Source: Scheffersomyces stipitis CBS 6054 (taxonomy: Eukaryota; Ascomycota; Pichiomycetes; Serinales; Debaryomycetaceae). From it: 64,000 bases of DNA. The position numbers and the translations under genes were made by a program. The notes beneath the pieces are model-generated. The model had not been told where the DNA came from, did not search any database, and was given only the letters and a program-made list of their open reading frames with translations. The stretch spans positions 2,046,001 through 2,110,000 of the forward strand of contig NC_009042.1 in the NCBI RefSeq assembly GCF_000209165.1, given 5' to 3'. Every line of letters starts with the position of its first letter. Position 1 is the stretch's first letter. Shown in pieces: positions 29,309-39,092 of the stretch.

Positions 29309-30335
29309 TTTGGAGTTGTGCTATAGATAAATCACACTGGAAAAGTTAATTACCGTAGATCGTAAATTTTTCTTAGGCAGCGGTTTAGGAGCTGGACCGG
29401 CCCGCGTGCGACGGAAATATCATATCACGTGATATATCAAGATTTTGCTAAACTGGCGGTATGGATCTTGTTGGTCTTGGTTGTGATTGCAGCAAAGCTC
29501 CAGATATTGAGGTTTGGATTTTAAGTAGCGCATCGGATGTTCACTGTTGCGGTATGGATTTTAATACGATTTATTTATGGCTAAATTTTCGACAACGCGC
29601 TGAATTGTTCTCTGAAAAGTGTCTAACAAACCAGTTATATGTGAGCAAACATAAATTCAAGTATCGTAGGATTTAGAATTTTTTGCTAGTATCAATTGAC
29701 TAATTATTGATGGTGTTGATTCTGGCTATTCATTGATGTTAATAAAGTGATACTGTGAATTTTTTTCTAAGTCGAAGCGTTTTTCGCAGTAATCTTAGAA
29801 ACTGGCTTAAAGTATACTATTGTAATAGCAGATTCTTCAAGATAAGTACAATATTGTAAAAGTTTTCAGATCTATGAACAGCATGGATTGAATAGACTTC
29901 TCTGATCAGAGGTATCACCACAATCAAGTGGTTTATCTTGTCTATTGCTCTTATTTATTTCAGTAACTAATGACTTGCATTCTTCACTAGGTAGTGGTAG
30001 TATAGAAATGAGAATGAATCTACAGCCAAATATGTATATACTCTAAGCAACTCAACGTATCTCACATGTGATAAGAGCCGACTTTATATATACCAATACA
30101 TTTACTATATAAAAGTCTTGCCATAAGTATCTGCCATTGCCAAGTATTCTCACTTAAACATAAAACCGTCTGGCCCAACACTGCTCACTAATAATTAGAA
30201 TTCGCAGTCGCACTTTAAAAAAAGGATCTGAGTTGCAACTTTCCAACTTCAAATCTTGCCTTTCAGCATTTTTCAAATCTTTTCCACTTCATATATACTA
30301 TTGTTTCATTCCATATTTAGCAGCCGCAAACCATT
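29309..30335. promoter_or_regulatory. Divergent OAC1-CYM1 intergenic region with a CACGTG palindrome
   Basis: 1027 bp. ATATCACGTGATAT (29422-29435) is a perfect 14-bp palindrome holding the Cbf1-type TCACGTGA core, about 115 bp upstream of the OAC1 ATG. A degenerate Leu3-like CCGGCCCGCG lies at 29397-29406; Leu3 controls OAC1 in S. cerevisiae, but this match is imperfect. A 71-codon plus-strand frame (29461-29676) looks spurious. TATATAAAAG near 30106 may serve CYM1. Confidence 0.5.
29422..29435. promoter_or_regulatory. ATATCACGTGATAT palindrome
   Basis: A perfect 14-bp palindrome with the Cbf1/bHLH core TCACGTGA, about 115 bp upstream of the OAC1 start and 900 bp from CYM1. Factor binding is inferred. 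Confidence 0.55.
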
Positions 30336-33300
30336 ATGTTAGCCGCTCGTTCCCGAAGCATAGTCAACGCAGCAAGACGGAGCTTTGCTACGGCAGCTTC
30401 TCCCTCTGCAGCAACTTCCGCCATTCTCTCCAAATACCCCATTGGCCTCAACCTCTATGGGTTTGTCATAGACAATGTTCAGCCCATTCCTGAGTTTTCG
30501 CTTGTGGCTGTCCATCTAAAGCATGAAAGAAGCGGAGCAGCACACCTTCACTTGGACTCACCTACAGATAATAATAACGTGTTTCTGATTGCGTTCAAAA
30601 CCAATCCTCCAGATGCTACTGGTGTACCTCATATCTTGGAACATACCACCTTGTGTGGTTCGTATAAGTACCCTGTACGAGACCCATTCTTCAAGATGAC
30701 AAACAGGTCGCTTTCCAACTTCATGAATGCCATGACTGGCCACGACTTCACCTTCTATCCGTTTGCCACGACTAACGCAAAGGACTTTGACAACTTGATG
30801 GATGTCTATCTTTCATCGGTATTCGAGCCTCTTTTGTCATACAATGATTTCATCCAAGAAGGATGGAGGTTGGAAAATGAGGATATAAATGACCCTGAGA
30901 GCAAGCTCGAATTGAAGGGGGTAGTATACAACGAGATGAAGGGCCAGAATTCCAACACGTCGTACTACTTCTACATCAAGTTCTTGGAATCCATATATCC
31001 TTCTTTAAACAATGCTGGTGGGGATCCAGCAAAAATCCCTGACTTGCAGTACGAAGACTTAGTCGATTTCCACCACAGAAATTACCATCCTTCCAATGCC
31101 AGAACTTTCACGTATGGTAATTTGCCGTTGATGAACCATTTGAAACATTTGAGCGACTACTTCCAGACGTTTGGCGTCCGTCCTCAATCCAAGGATTTGA
31201 AATTGCCAATCTTCTCCAACACGACTTCGCCATCGTCAACCACCGTTGTCAAGGTTCCTGGTCCTGTAGATACCATGTCGTCGAAACCAGCTGAACAACA
31301 GTACAAGGCTTCGATCACATGGAACTTAGGAAATGCTCTCGAAGAAGCCAACCAGTACGAGTTGTTCAAATGGAAAATCTTGAGTTCTCTTCTCTGTGAC
31401 GGCCATAATGCTCCATTTTATCAAGAGCTTATTGAAACTGAGTTTGGTGATGACTTTTCAGCAAACTCAGGAATAGATGCCACGACTGCTTTGATATCGT
31501 TCACTATTGGGTTGAACAATTTGACTGTAGAAAAAGTTGGCCAGTTGGAATCCAAAGTGTTGGATATTATTAGAAACAAGGTGCTACCCGAGTTCGAAAA
31601 TCCGGAAAGCTCCTACAAAACTAGAATTGAAGCTATTTTGCATCAGATAGAATTGAACTTGAAAAAACATAAGCCAGATTTCGGTTTGAGCTTGTTGAAT
31701 GTGATCGTTCCTACATGGGTGAATGGCTTGGACCCAATCAAATCGTTAAGGGTTGAACCGATTTTGAACCAGTTCAAGTCTGACTTTGAGTGCAAGGGAT
31801 TACTTGTTTTCAAGGAACTCCTTGATAGTTCAATTTTGAATCCACAATGTGAAAAGTTCTCGTTTGTCATGGAACCCCAGAATGAATTCAACAAGAATTT
31901 AACCACAGTTGAAGCTGAGAGAGTAAAGACGATGGTACAAAGCTTATCTGAAGAAGATAAAAAGATTATAAACGAAAGAGGCCAAGAGCTAGCTAGAAAA
32001 CAGACAGAAGAACAGGACGGAGAAGTATTGCCTACTTTGACCATTAAGGATATACCAGAGAAGGGAGATTTCCATCCACTTTTGTACTCGCAAATTGGCT
32101 CCAATACATTGCAAAAGAGAATTGTAGATACAAATGGTTTGGTGTACACTGCTGCTTTAAAGAATATCAAATATTTGCCAAAGGAGTACTATAAATACCT
32201 TTCTTTGTTCAGTTCCTGTCTCACCAATTTAGCAGGGACTTCTCATACATCCGTTACCGATCTTGAGACTAAGATAAGCAGATTGACAGGTGGTATCTCC
32301 TTTAGCCACAGAATATCAACCAATCCCTATGATATCAGAGAAGTTGACTTGTACTTTCAGATGTCGGGAATGGCTCTAAAAGAGAACTCTGAACATATCT
32401 ACAACTTGTGGCATGAAGTTCTTACTGATACGCAATTTGATTCCAATGACGAATTGGTCGTTGACAAGTTATTCACTTTAATCAAGAATATGAGCCAGAA
32501 CCAGCTAAATGTAATAGCAGACAGGGGTCATTCATATGCGAGTGGATATTCCAATGCCAAGTTGACTCCTGCTAGGTATATTTCTGATATTACCTCAGGA
32601 ATTAGCCAAGTGGAATTTATAATGGAGTTAAATTCAAATATCGAAAAGAAGGGTAAGCAGTATCTTGCTGACGAAATTTTGCCAATTTTAAAGGAAATCC
32701 AGTTATTAATCATTGACAATGCCAAGGGCGAATTCAAGTATAGATTGGTAGGTGACAAGGACATTATTGGAGAGAATGAGAAGTTGGTACAAGAATTTAA
32801 CGACAAAATTTCACATTTCAGCAACACTTCTAGTCAAGGAAATGCGTCTGAATTGAAGAATTTGGTCAATGCTTTCAATAACAACAATTTGGGAATAAAT
32901 GCAAACCAAAATACCTTGCTTAACTTACCTTTTCAAGTCAGCTATGCTTCTCTCGGGAAACTTGGTGCAGAGTATGCTTGCAAAGATGGAGCTAGTTTAC
33001 AGATATTGGCCCAGTTATACACTTTCAAGCATTTGCACTCTGTAATTAGAGAATCTAATGGAGCTTATGGTGGAGGCTTGCTTTATGATGGATTGGGTGG
33101 TACTTTGAACTTCTATTCCTACAGAGATCCTAATCCGTTGAAGTCAGTAGAATCTTTTGAGAAATCGTTTGATTTTGGGCTTCTGGTAAACTGGGAGCCT
33201 AAGGACTTGCAAGAAGCCAAATTGAGAATATTCCAGAGTGTTGACGCTCCTACCAATATTGCTAGTCAGGGTTCTACTGAATTTTACGAAGGAATCACAG

Positions 33301-33476
33301 ACGTGATGAGACAGGAAAGAAGAGAGAATTTCTTGAGCGTGAACAACCAGGACTTGACGAACGTCATCCAGAAGTATTTGGTTGACCAGAAGGATAACCT
33401 GGTTACAGTTATCGGTGATAACACAACTTTAAATGTTGGAAAGGACTGGACTGTCCAAGAGTTGAATGTTAACTAA
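30336..33476 (+). CDS. CYM1: Mitochondrial presequence peptidase Cym1 (M16C metalloprotease)
   Basis: A 1046-residue matrix/intermembrane zinc protease that degrades cleaved presequences. The N-terminus is a typical targeting peptide rich in Arg, Ala and Ser with no acidic residue (MLAARSRSIVNAARRSFATA). The inverted zinc motif HxxEH is at H99-E102-H103 (PHILEHTTLCGS), followed by PVRDPFFKMTNRSL and NAMTGHDFTFYPF. Downstream, the distal Glu region is in ELKGVVYNEMKGQ. The C-terminal half contains the paired M16 domain with ESNGAYGGG. The size is close to yeast Cym1 (989). The gene diverges from OAC1, another mitochondrial gene. Confidence 0.96.
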   Translation: MLAARSRSIVNAARRSFATAASPSAATSAILSKYPIGLNLYGFVIDNVQPIPEFSLVAVHLKHERSGAAHLHLDSPTDNNNVFLIAFKTNPPDATGVPHILEHTTLCGSYKYPVRDPFFKMTNRSLSNFMNAMTGHDFTFYPFATTNAKDFDNLMDVYLSSVFEPLLSYNDFIQEGWRLENEDINDPESKLELKGVVYNEMKGQNSNTSYYFYIKFLESIYPSLNNAGGDPAKIPDLQYEDLVDFHHRNYHPSNARTFTYGNLPLMNHLKHLSDYFQTFGVRPQSKDLKLPIFSNTTSPSSTTVVKVPGPVDTMSSKPAEQQYKASITWNLGNALEEANQYELFKWKILSSLLCDGHNAPFYQELIETEFGDDFSANSGIDATTALISFTIGLNNLTVEKVGQLESKVLDIIRNKVLPEFENPESSYKTRIEAILHQIELNLKKHKPDFGLSLLNVIVPTWVNGLDPIKSLRVEPILNQFKSDFECKGLLVFKELLDSSILNPQCEKFSFVMEPQNEFNKNLTTVEAERVKTMVQSLSEEDKKIINERGQELARKQTEEQDGEVLPTLTIKDIPEKGDFHPLLYSQIGSNTLQKRIVDTNGLVYTAALKNIKYLPKEYYKYLSLFSSCLTNLAGTSHTSVTDLETKISRLTGGISFSHRISTNPYDIREVDLYFQMSGMALKENSEHIYNLWHEVLTDTQFDSNDELVVDKLFTLIKNMSQNQLNVIADRGHSYASGYSNAKLTPARYISDITSGISQVEFIMELNSNIEKKGKQYLADEILPILKEIQLLIIDNAKGEFKYRLVGDKDIIGENEKLVQEFNDKISHFSNTSSQGNASELKNLVNAFNNNNLGINANQNTLLNLPFQVSYASLGKLGAEYACKDGASLQILAQLYTFKHLHSVIRESNGAYGGGLLYDGLGGTLNFYSYRDPNPLKSVESFEKSFDFGLLVNWEPKDLQEAKLRIFQSVDAPTNIASQGSTEFYEGITDVMRQERRENFLSVNNQDLTNVIQKYLVDQKDNLVTVIGDNTTLNVGKDWTVQELNVN

Positions 33477-33724
33477 ACCTGTAAATAGATAATAGACGTT
33501 ATGTATATATTAATATAAACAGATACTTAGGGTGATGCGTAAGTCGTTAAGACATAGACTGTCTGATATGTACAAGGAAGATTTGTGACGATGGTCACCA
33601 ATGACAATAATTGAGCGTCATTCGTGAACTTGATGAAAGTCTTACATAAGGAGTAATAAAATTGCCATTTCAAAGAAGTACACTTCAATGAGTTCGATGA
33701 ATAGTTGAAAAAACCTTCTGTGAA

Positions 33725-33937
33725 TTAACGGTGACTTCTGGAGTAATCCTTAGGAGGTCTTTCAGCGACCCTTCTCTTCTTATCCTCCGTGAACAAACAG
33801 TGCCTCTTAGCTCTTGGATCATACAAAATGAGGTTCATTCTTGGAGTTGATCTTGGAATATTGAACCATTTCTCGTACCCGGTCTTGGCAGCCGAGATGA
33901 GCTTGACCATGGTATGGGTAGTTTTAGCTCTAGCCAT
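33725..33937 (-). CDS. MRPL39: Mitochondrial large-subunit ribosomal protein bL33m
   Basis: A 70-residue protein, the same length as S. cerevisiae Mrpl39. Basic throughout, it contains the bL33 pattern LILYDPRAKRHCLFTEDKKRRVAERPPKD. The family aligns end to end, including TMVKLISAAKTGY near the start. It is a structural protein of the mitochondrial 54S subunit. The ATG at 33937 is preceded at 79-96 bp by an inverted repeat containing an AAATTTTTCA element (34016-34033), the growth-linked motif class that mitochondrial ribosomal genes keep in Candida-type yeasts. Confidence 0.93.
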   Translation of the reverse strand: MARAKTTHTMVKLISAAKTGYEKWFNIPRSTPRMNLILYDPRAKRHCLFTEDKKRRVAERPPKDYSRSHR

Positions 33938-34526
33938 TTTGCTGCTTTGTCGTAGAGGAAATATATGATGCTATTGTCGCTACCATAAGTTAAGTAGAGG
34001 TAGAAGTAGAATTAGAGCTGAAATTTTTCAGCTAGAGGTAGACTGCCTGATTGGGAAAGAACGAGCAAAGTGTGAAAATATGAAGAAAGTGATCACATGA
34101 CCACTGTTTATGTCTCATGTCGCACGACATAGTACGCGTGAAAAATCTTCAACTGGACACGCTAACAAAAATAGCAACTTCTGTGAGGAGATCAGAGCAA
34201 TTCGATTTCGACGACATATTTGTTTTTATCACTTTGCAAGAGATTGTTTCTTTCAGGTCTACAAAACCAAAATTGCCAATAATTAGATCGGCTTGGGTTG
34301 CAGAGTTGATTTCCTCACCGGTTGTAATTGTCACCATTGTTGAATTTCAGTTTCTTGTTTTGGTTCTCACATCTAACCACCACGTAAAAACTTACTCGTG
34401 ATTTCACGAATCAACCACTGAACTTATTCCCCTGATAACTTCATAGAACTGTTGATTCTCCTTCATTGAATTTGTCATACTCTATTGGAATACATATAAC
34501 ATCCATATCATACTAAATTCGATAAC
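33938..34526. promoter_or_regulatory. Divergent MRPL39-ERV25 intergenic region
   Basis: 589 bp. It contains AGCTGAAA-TT-TTTCAGCT (34016-34033) near MRPL39 and a smaller inverted repeat ATGTCG-CA-CGACAT (34117-34130). A 94-codon ATG frame (34117-34401) has no recognised family and overlaps the promoter space, so I treat it as chance. Confidence 0.45.
34016..34033. promoter_or_regulatory. AGCTGAAA-TT-TTTCAGCT inverted repeat upstream of MRPL39
   Basis: Eight-base arms with a two-base spacer, 79-96 bp before the MRPL39 ATG. The centre contains AAATTTTTCA, the AATTTT growth-element class found before mitochondrial ribosomal genes of Candida-type yeasts. Confidence 0.5.
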
Positions 34527-35174
34527 ATGAACTACTTTTCCTATTTGTTCATTCTTGTCAACTTCCTCATAGCTTCGACTTCGGCCTTGTTCATGGACTT
34601 GCCAGCGCTTCCAAACCCGGAACGTGTGTGTGTGCGTGACTTCGTGCAAGAAGAGCAGTTAGTTGTGGTGAACATCAAGACTGACGGTAGAGTTGGAGAT
34701 GGTCAGAGATTGGAATTGCAGATTGTCGATTCCATTGGTAATAAGCACAGACATAAGCAAGATGTCGCTGGTACTTACAGAGTTGCTTTCACCAGTCACC
34801 ACAATGCTGCCTTCGATGTATGCTTCACCAACCACGTAGACAAATCATACAAGGGCCATAACGGTAAGTTCTCTCGTGAAATTGAGTTGGAAATCGAGTC
34901 TGGCGCTGCAGCCAGGGACTGGAACGCCATCCAGGCCACTGAAAAATTGAAGCCTATTGAACTTGAGTTACGTAAAGTGCAAGAAATGACAGAAGAAATC
35001 GCCACCGAGTTGCAATACTTGAAGAGAAGAGAAGAAAGAATGAGAGACACCAACGAATCCACCAACTCCAGAGTGAAATGGTTTTCCATCCTTGTCATCG
35101 TCTCGTTGGTAGGCTTGGGAGGCTGGCAAATTCAATACTTGAGACACTACTTCAAGGTCAAGCATATCATTTAA
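34527..35174 (+). CDS. ERV25: p24-family COPII vesicle protein Erv25
   Basis: A 215-residue type I membrane protein of ER-Golgi vesicles; yeast Erv25 is 211. It has a signal peptide (residues 1-20, [20 protein letters not shown]) and a lumenal GOLD domain with a conserved Cys pair (ERVCVRDF and FDVCFTNHV). A coiled coil follows ([26 protein letters not shown]), then one transmembrane helix near residues 185-203. The cytosolic tail [10 protein letters not shown] has the Phe and Lys pattern that binds COPII and COPI. Together with Emp24-type partners it sorts GPI proteins and maintains ER exit selectivity. The start and length match the family. Confidence 0.96.
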   Translation: MNYFSYLFILVNFLIASTSALFMDLPALPNPERVCVRDFVQEEQLVVVNIKTDGRVGDGQRLELQIVDSIGNKHRHKQDVAGTYRVAFTSHHNAAFDVCFTNHVDKSYKGHNGKFSREIELEIESGAAARDWNAIQATEKLKPIELELRKVQEMTEEIATELQYLKRREERMRDTNESTNSRVKWFSILVIVSLVGLGGWQIQYLRHYFKVKHII

Positions 35175-35381
35175 TCGGAGCTTGCAGCCACTGGCTTGAA
35201 AATGTTGAATGTATGCTTTTCTGAAAACTGTATCATAGATCCATGTCCGTATTGTGTTATCGCTTAACGAACGATAGGGAGAATGTGAAGATCAGCTCAT
35301 TCCTCATGATGTGTTCTCCTTTATTACTATTCCTACCTTTACAATATACATACAACATCTAAAATATTTATAATACAACGT

Positions 35382-37664
35382 CTATAGCGTACCGCCGAAT
35401 CGATTGTAATGAATGTCGACGAAATTTGCACTGGGATTACATATCTTCAGCTCGGCACTTAGTCCAGGGTCACCACTCTCAAGAGATTGACGAATAAACT
35501 TCTGGTATAGCCTAGACCGCAACTCATCAGCAGTTCGACATCGTGTAGAAAACTTATCTTTGATTCTGTGAGAAATAATTTCCAGCTCTTGTAAACGTTC
35601 AAAGTGAATATCCAAGAGCCATTCTAGGAGATAATTGACTTTCATCCACAACTGAGTAAAGTCCCCAAAACTGCGATCCGTCTCAGATGCTACCAAAGGC
35701 AAGTATATTCTCTCATCATTGATGACTTCCAAGAGCTCTTCGACAACCATGAGCCACCAGGAATCATCATCGTTCTTATCCTCCCACACTTTTCTTTGTA
35801 TACGGAATCTATCCGGTTCCAATATTGTTGTCAATTCCAATAACATCGTATTGGCCAATTGACCCAACATCAAATACTGGTATTTTCTTGGAATCTGATT
35901 AGAATCATCACCCAGAGCCCTGAAAAATTCTATAAGATATCTGAAGTCGACGTCAACGAATTTTCGACTCAATTCTTTCAATAAAATGTTGGAATTGAGA
36001 TAGGGATCCTCTTCCACATCAGGACCTTCCAGAAAGAACAACGACCAGTAGTACGTCAAACAGATTATTCTGAATCGAATTCTCATTGAGTCGTAATTAT
36101 CAGAATACACGTAAAATCCCTCTGTGAATGGAGTATTGAAAGTTTCCTTCTTATTGTCGTGTCTGATGAGATCCTTTTCTCTTTCATAGCAAGAAACAGG
36201 AAGCTCTTGGCTCTTGATACCCAATCCATTGAATACAAACTCCACGATTCTGTCCCACCAGTCGCTTTGTGATTTGCCAAGTTGGGTCATTAGCAGCAGC
36301 AAGAGTATGGAAGGTGACTCTTCTAGTACTTGGAGAACTATATGCTTTCTAGTGCTAGAAAAGAAGGACTTCAAAGGATCCTGTCCTTCCAATAGTTCGC
36401 CAACGGGTCCACGTATTAAGCAGTCGATGAAATTGATCTCCAATATTCCCACAATGACCTCCAATAGATCTCGATATGTATTGTAAATGGAATGGTAGGT
36501 TGTAGACGAAGAATCGTGCAACAGTGTTTGACATTTTGAAGACCGGTCAGCACAGAAAAACGCCCAGTTCATAAGCTTCCACAAATTGAAATGGGAGTTG
36601 GCCCGAGGATTAAGTTTCTTACTGAGAATATCTTCTTCAAACACTTTTAGATTGTGCCATTGGTCAGAAAGAGGAGTGGAGGCTCTCAATGTTGCTCTTG
36701 CTCCAGGAGATTTTTTCTTTTTGTAGGATTTAACTCCATTATCGTCAAAACTCAGGAACAAGGCACCAGCATTGTTCATACCTGAGGTTTGAACATCATT
36801 AAATATAGTGTTCATGAACCTGTTAGTCGGAGAAATATTGTAGCTTTGGAACCTGTTAATTTCATTTTCTATTTCTGCCGTACTTGAAGATAGTTTCAAT
36901 TCTTCTTCCTCTTCCGAATCACTGACTTCGCTATCATCATTCTTTTCCATTATCTTAGGCGATGAAGAAGTTTGTGTCGTTTTTATTGTCTTTGGGGATA
37001 CCTGGAAGAAAGAATCAATTGTATACTGTTTAACAGGCGATTGGGGATCTTTTTGATTATGTCTCTTGATAGAAATTGGCGACGTCAGACTAGGTTTCCG
37101 TTTATGAGAAACAGCCTCGCGAACCAAAAAGTCCTTCAAAACCGCAGTTAATCGATCATAGAGTATAGAAGCCAAGGGCAATTGGACAAAGGAGGAATTT
37201 GAACCTGCTGCTTGTAGTGACTTCACAACAATCTGGAGGTACTTGTTCAACAACAATACGCTACGATCTCGCAAAGGCGTCTTATGTATGCGCTGAGAGT
37301 ATTCTTCGTAAAAGGCTCTGATTTGCTGGTTTGTAGTTACCAAGCCATCGATCATTGCCGATGTATGGGTAGAGTTACTGGCTGTACATCTAGAAGCCAA
37401 AGTAAATAGAATCCTCAAAATGTTTACGGACGGAATTCTCAAGTTATAGCAAAAGGACTCCAAACCATCGTCAGTATCTCGCAAGAATGACAGTTCCAAG
37501 TGGCTCAAGAGATCATCGAGCTGTTTGATGTTGTTAATGTTAATGGTGGAATCTTCAAGTTGCTTGAATTCAGGTATAAATCGATCGATGTATTCAGTCT
37601 GACTATCTAGAAACGTTTGGAGAGGGAAAAGCACATGAGGTCGCTGTCGTTCAGCGGTCGTCAT
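35382..37664 (-). CDS. Unrecognised 760-residue protein with a canonical PIP box
   Basis: I do not recognise the family. The N-terminal about 180 residues are helical (LDDLLSHLELSFLRD, LLNKYLQIVVKSLQ). A disordered basic stretch holds Q213-YTIDSFF-220, which exactly fits the PCNA-interacting consensus QxxIxxFF, and Lys and Arg residues lie before it. An acidic Ser-rich tract follows (SEVSDSEEEEELKLSSS). Residues about 320-760 appear to be one large helical domain rich in Trp and Leu (DDSWWLMVVEELLEVI, LWMKVNYLLEWLLDIHFERL), without catalytic motifs visible to me. No signal peptide or membrane segment was seen. A nuclear replication or repair scaffold is the simplest inference, from the PIP box alone. 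It sits tail-to-tail with ERV25, and RAD33 is the next gene upstream. Confidence 0.8.
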   Translation of the reverse strand: MTTAERQRPHVLFPLQTFLDSQTEYIDRFIPEFKQLEDSTININNIKQLDDLLSHLELSFLRDTDDGLESFCYNLRIPSVNILRILFTLASRCTASNSTHTSAMIDGLVTTNQQIRAFYEEYSQRIHKTPLRDRSVLLLNKYLQIVVKSLQAAGSNSSFVQLPLASILYDRLTAVLKDFLVREAVSHKRKPSLTSPISIKRHNQKDPQSPVKQYTIDSFFQVSPKTIKTTQTSSSPKIMEKNDDSEVSDSEEEEELKLSSSTAEIENEINRFQSYNISPTNRFMNTIFNDVQTSGMNNAGALFLSFDDNGVKSYKKKKSPGARATLRASTPLSDQWHNLKVFEEDILSKKLNPRANSHFNLWKLMNWAFFCADRSSKCQTLLHDSSSTTYHSIYNTYRDLLEVIVGILEINFIDCLIRGPVGELLEGQDPLKSFFSSTRKHIVLQVLEESPSILLLLLMTQLGKSQSDWWDRIVEFVFNGLGIKSQELPVSCYEREKDLIRHDNKKETFNTPFTEGFYVYSDNYDSMRIRFRIICLTYYWSLFFLEGPDVEEDPYLNSNILLKELSRKFVDVDFRYLIEFFRALGDDSNQIPRKYQYLMLGQLANTMLLELTTILEPDRFRIQRKVWEDKNDDDSWWLMVVEELLEVINDERIYLPLVASETDRSFGDFTQLWMKVNYLLEWLLDIHFERLQELEIISHRIKDKFSTRCRTADELRSRLYQKFIRQSLESGDPGLSAELKICNPSANFVDIHYNRFGGTL

Positions 37665-38046
37665 TAGGATATATGTCTGGAAGAAATCGTTGGGGCAAAA
37701 GCAATGAATAGTTGGAGATTTTGAATTGTATAATTTGCAAGAGTTCGCAATTCTTGCGTTGGGTGCGAATTCTTAAGTACGAAGTTCTTTACTATAAATT
37801 TCTTCAAAATGTGGATCTTAACTATATGGATCTTAACTATTGTCTTTTTTGTATGGATAGGGTCTTATGGACAGACCGTAGTGTTATACGGAATAATTTG
37901 GAAATTACTTAAAAGTGACTTTGAAGTCAATTGAATATTAAAAAAACTTCATCTCTACAACTAATTACTACAGCCGTTGCCCGGACCCTATGGGATGAGT
38001 TTCTCTAAGATTGTCATTATATTTGTGACCATTAGTTAGTCATATA
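37665..38046. other. Short intergenic region
   Basis: 382 bp, AT-rich, between the PIP-box gene start and the RAD33 stop. It contains two nearby ATGGATCTTAACTAT-like copies around 37809-37840. No gene was seen. Confidence 0.4.
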
Positions 38047-38769
38047 TCATTCGTCATATTCGCCCAAGTTCCCTAGAATCTCGGCAAAGTCTTTGATCGT
38101 TATACAGGTGCCATTCTTAGGCTTATTAAAGTCGAAGTTCAAGAGCTCACCCTTAGAGCTTGTGGCACAGCAGCTCAACATATCGATCAATAGAGAGTCA
38201 CTAAGGGAGTAACCAGCGCTACTATCTTGATCAAGATTGAGTTCTGTCTTCACCTGTTTGAGGTCTGGCAACGTCAATTTGTAGTTTATTACCTCGGAGT
38301 CAGTTAATGTTTTACTTGATGCCGAGGCTACGAACAACCTGAAACTATCAACGATGTGCTTGTAATTGTCTCTGAACTTGACCAATCTTGCGACATTTCT
38401 TATCAATTTGTCGATATCCACGATATCAAGGATATCCTCTAGACTTTTCACCGTTCCTGTGACACAATAGGCATGGATCAAATTGATAGTAGTATACTGT
38501 TTGGCGTTGGTAGAATCGAACTTCAACTGTGGTTTGCTACGCATAAACTTGTAGTAGTAAGAAATACATTGGTTGATCTCTTCTACAAAGCAGTTCGGTA
38601 TTCTAAGCAGCTCAAACAACTCTGGGAGGTCACTGAGGTATAGATCCTCCCCTTTCTCCGTCAATTTTGTGTAGATTTCCAAGATCTCATCTTCAATTTC
38701 CAGAGGTACCCTTTCATACTGTTCTGACTTGCTGAATAATGACAGCTTCTTAGAGCTTCGTCTGGCCAT
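38047..38769 (-). CDS. RAD33: Nucleotide excision repair protein Rad33 (centrin-like)
   Basis: A 240-residue protein; S. cerevisiae Rad33 is 176. The match is low overall but lies in the right places. YERVPLEIEDEILEIY corresponds to the Rad33 start region, and DLPELFELLRIP to its first EF-hand-like helix pair. KDFAEILGNLGEY near the C-terminus corresponds to the final LDFGCVLGKLGYL motif. The helix-loop-helix pattern is that of a degenerate centrin without calcium ligands. In yeast Rad33 binds Rad4 and supports both global and transcription-coupled repair. The extra length lies in the middle. Confidence is limited because the family diverges fast; another degenerate EF-hand protein is the alternative. 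Confidence 0.78.
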   Translation of the reverse strand: MARRSSKKLSLFSKSEQYERVPLEIEDEILEIYTKLTEKGEDLYLSDLPELFELLRIPNCFVEEINQCISYYYKFMRSKPQLKFDSTNAKQYTTINLIHAYCVTGTVKSLEDILDIVDIDKLIRNVARLVKFRDNYKHIVDSFRLFVASASSKTLTDSEVINYKLTLPDLKQVKTELNLDQDSSAGYSLSDSLLIDMLSCCATSSKGELLNFDFNKPKNGTCITIKDFAEILGNLGEYDE

Positions 38770-39092
38770 TCCTGGATGTGCGCGAGCGGTTGGAATTGAA
38801 CCGCTGCCGTTCGTTTGTTGAGCTAGAACTTTCCAATTAATGGTGCAAATTGATTTTGCTTAGTAAGTCCGCATTAAATTGATTTGCACTTTCGGGGATA
38901 TCGATGCGCCACTACTCTGATTACTTATTCGTAAATAGAGTGGACAAGCATATATATCTATTGATATCCTTGCAGAATTTTAAGTGGATCCTCTTCTCCA
39001 TAGCATAGATAAACTGTATTATCACATGAACGATAATTGAATTCGAAATTTTCAACTTTAGAATTTACGATCATAACCTATAAATTTATACT
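38770..39092. other. Divergent RAD33-CHA1 intergenic region
   Basis: 323 bp between the RAD33 and dehydratase starts. It includes a short hairpin-like AGCGGTT...AACCGCT (38789-38805) next to RAD33 and TATATATCTA near 38950. No gene was seen. Confidence 0.4.

Noticed and set aside
34117..34401. A 94-codon ATG frame between MRPL39 and ERV25
   Set aside because: I considered a decayed fragment of a metabolic gene, but the sequence matches nothing convincingly and it occupies a divergent promoter.
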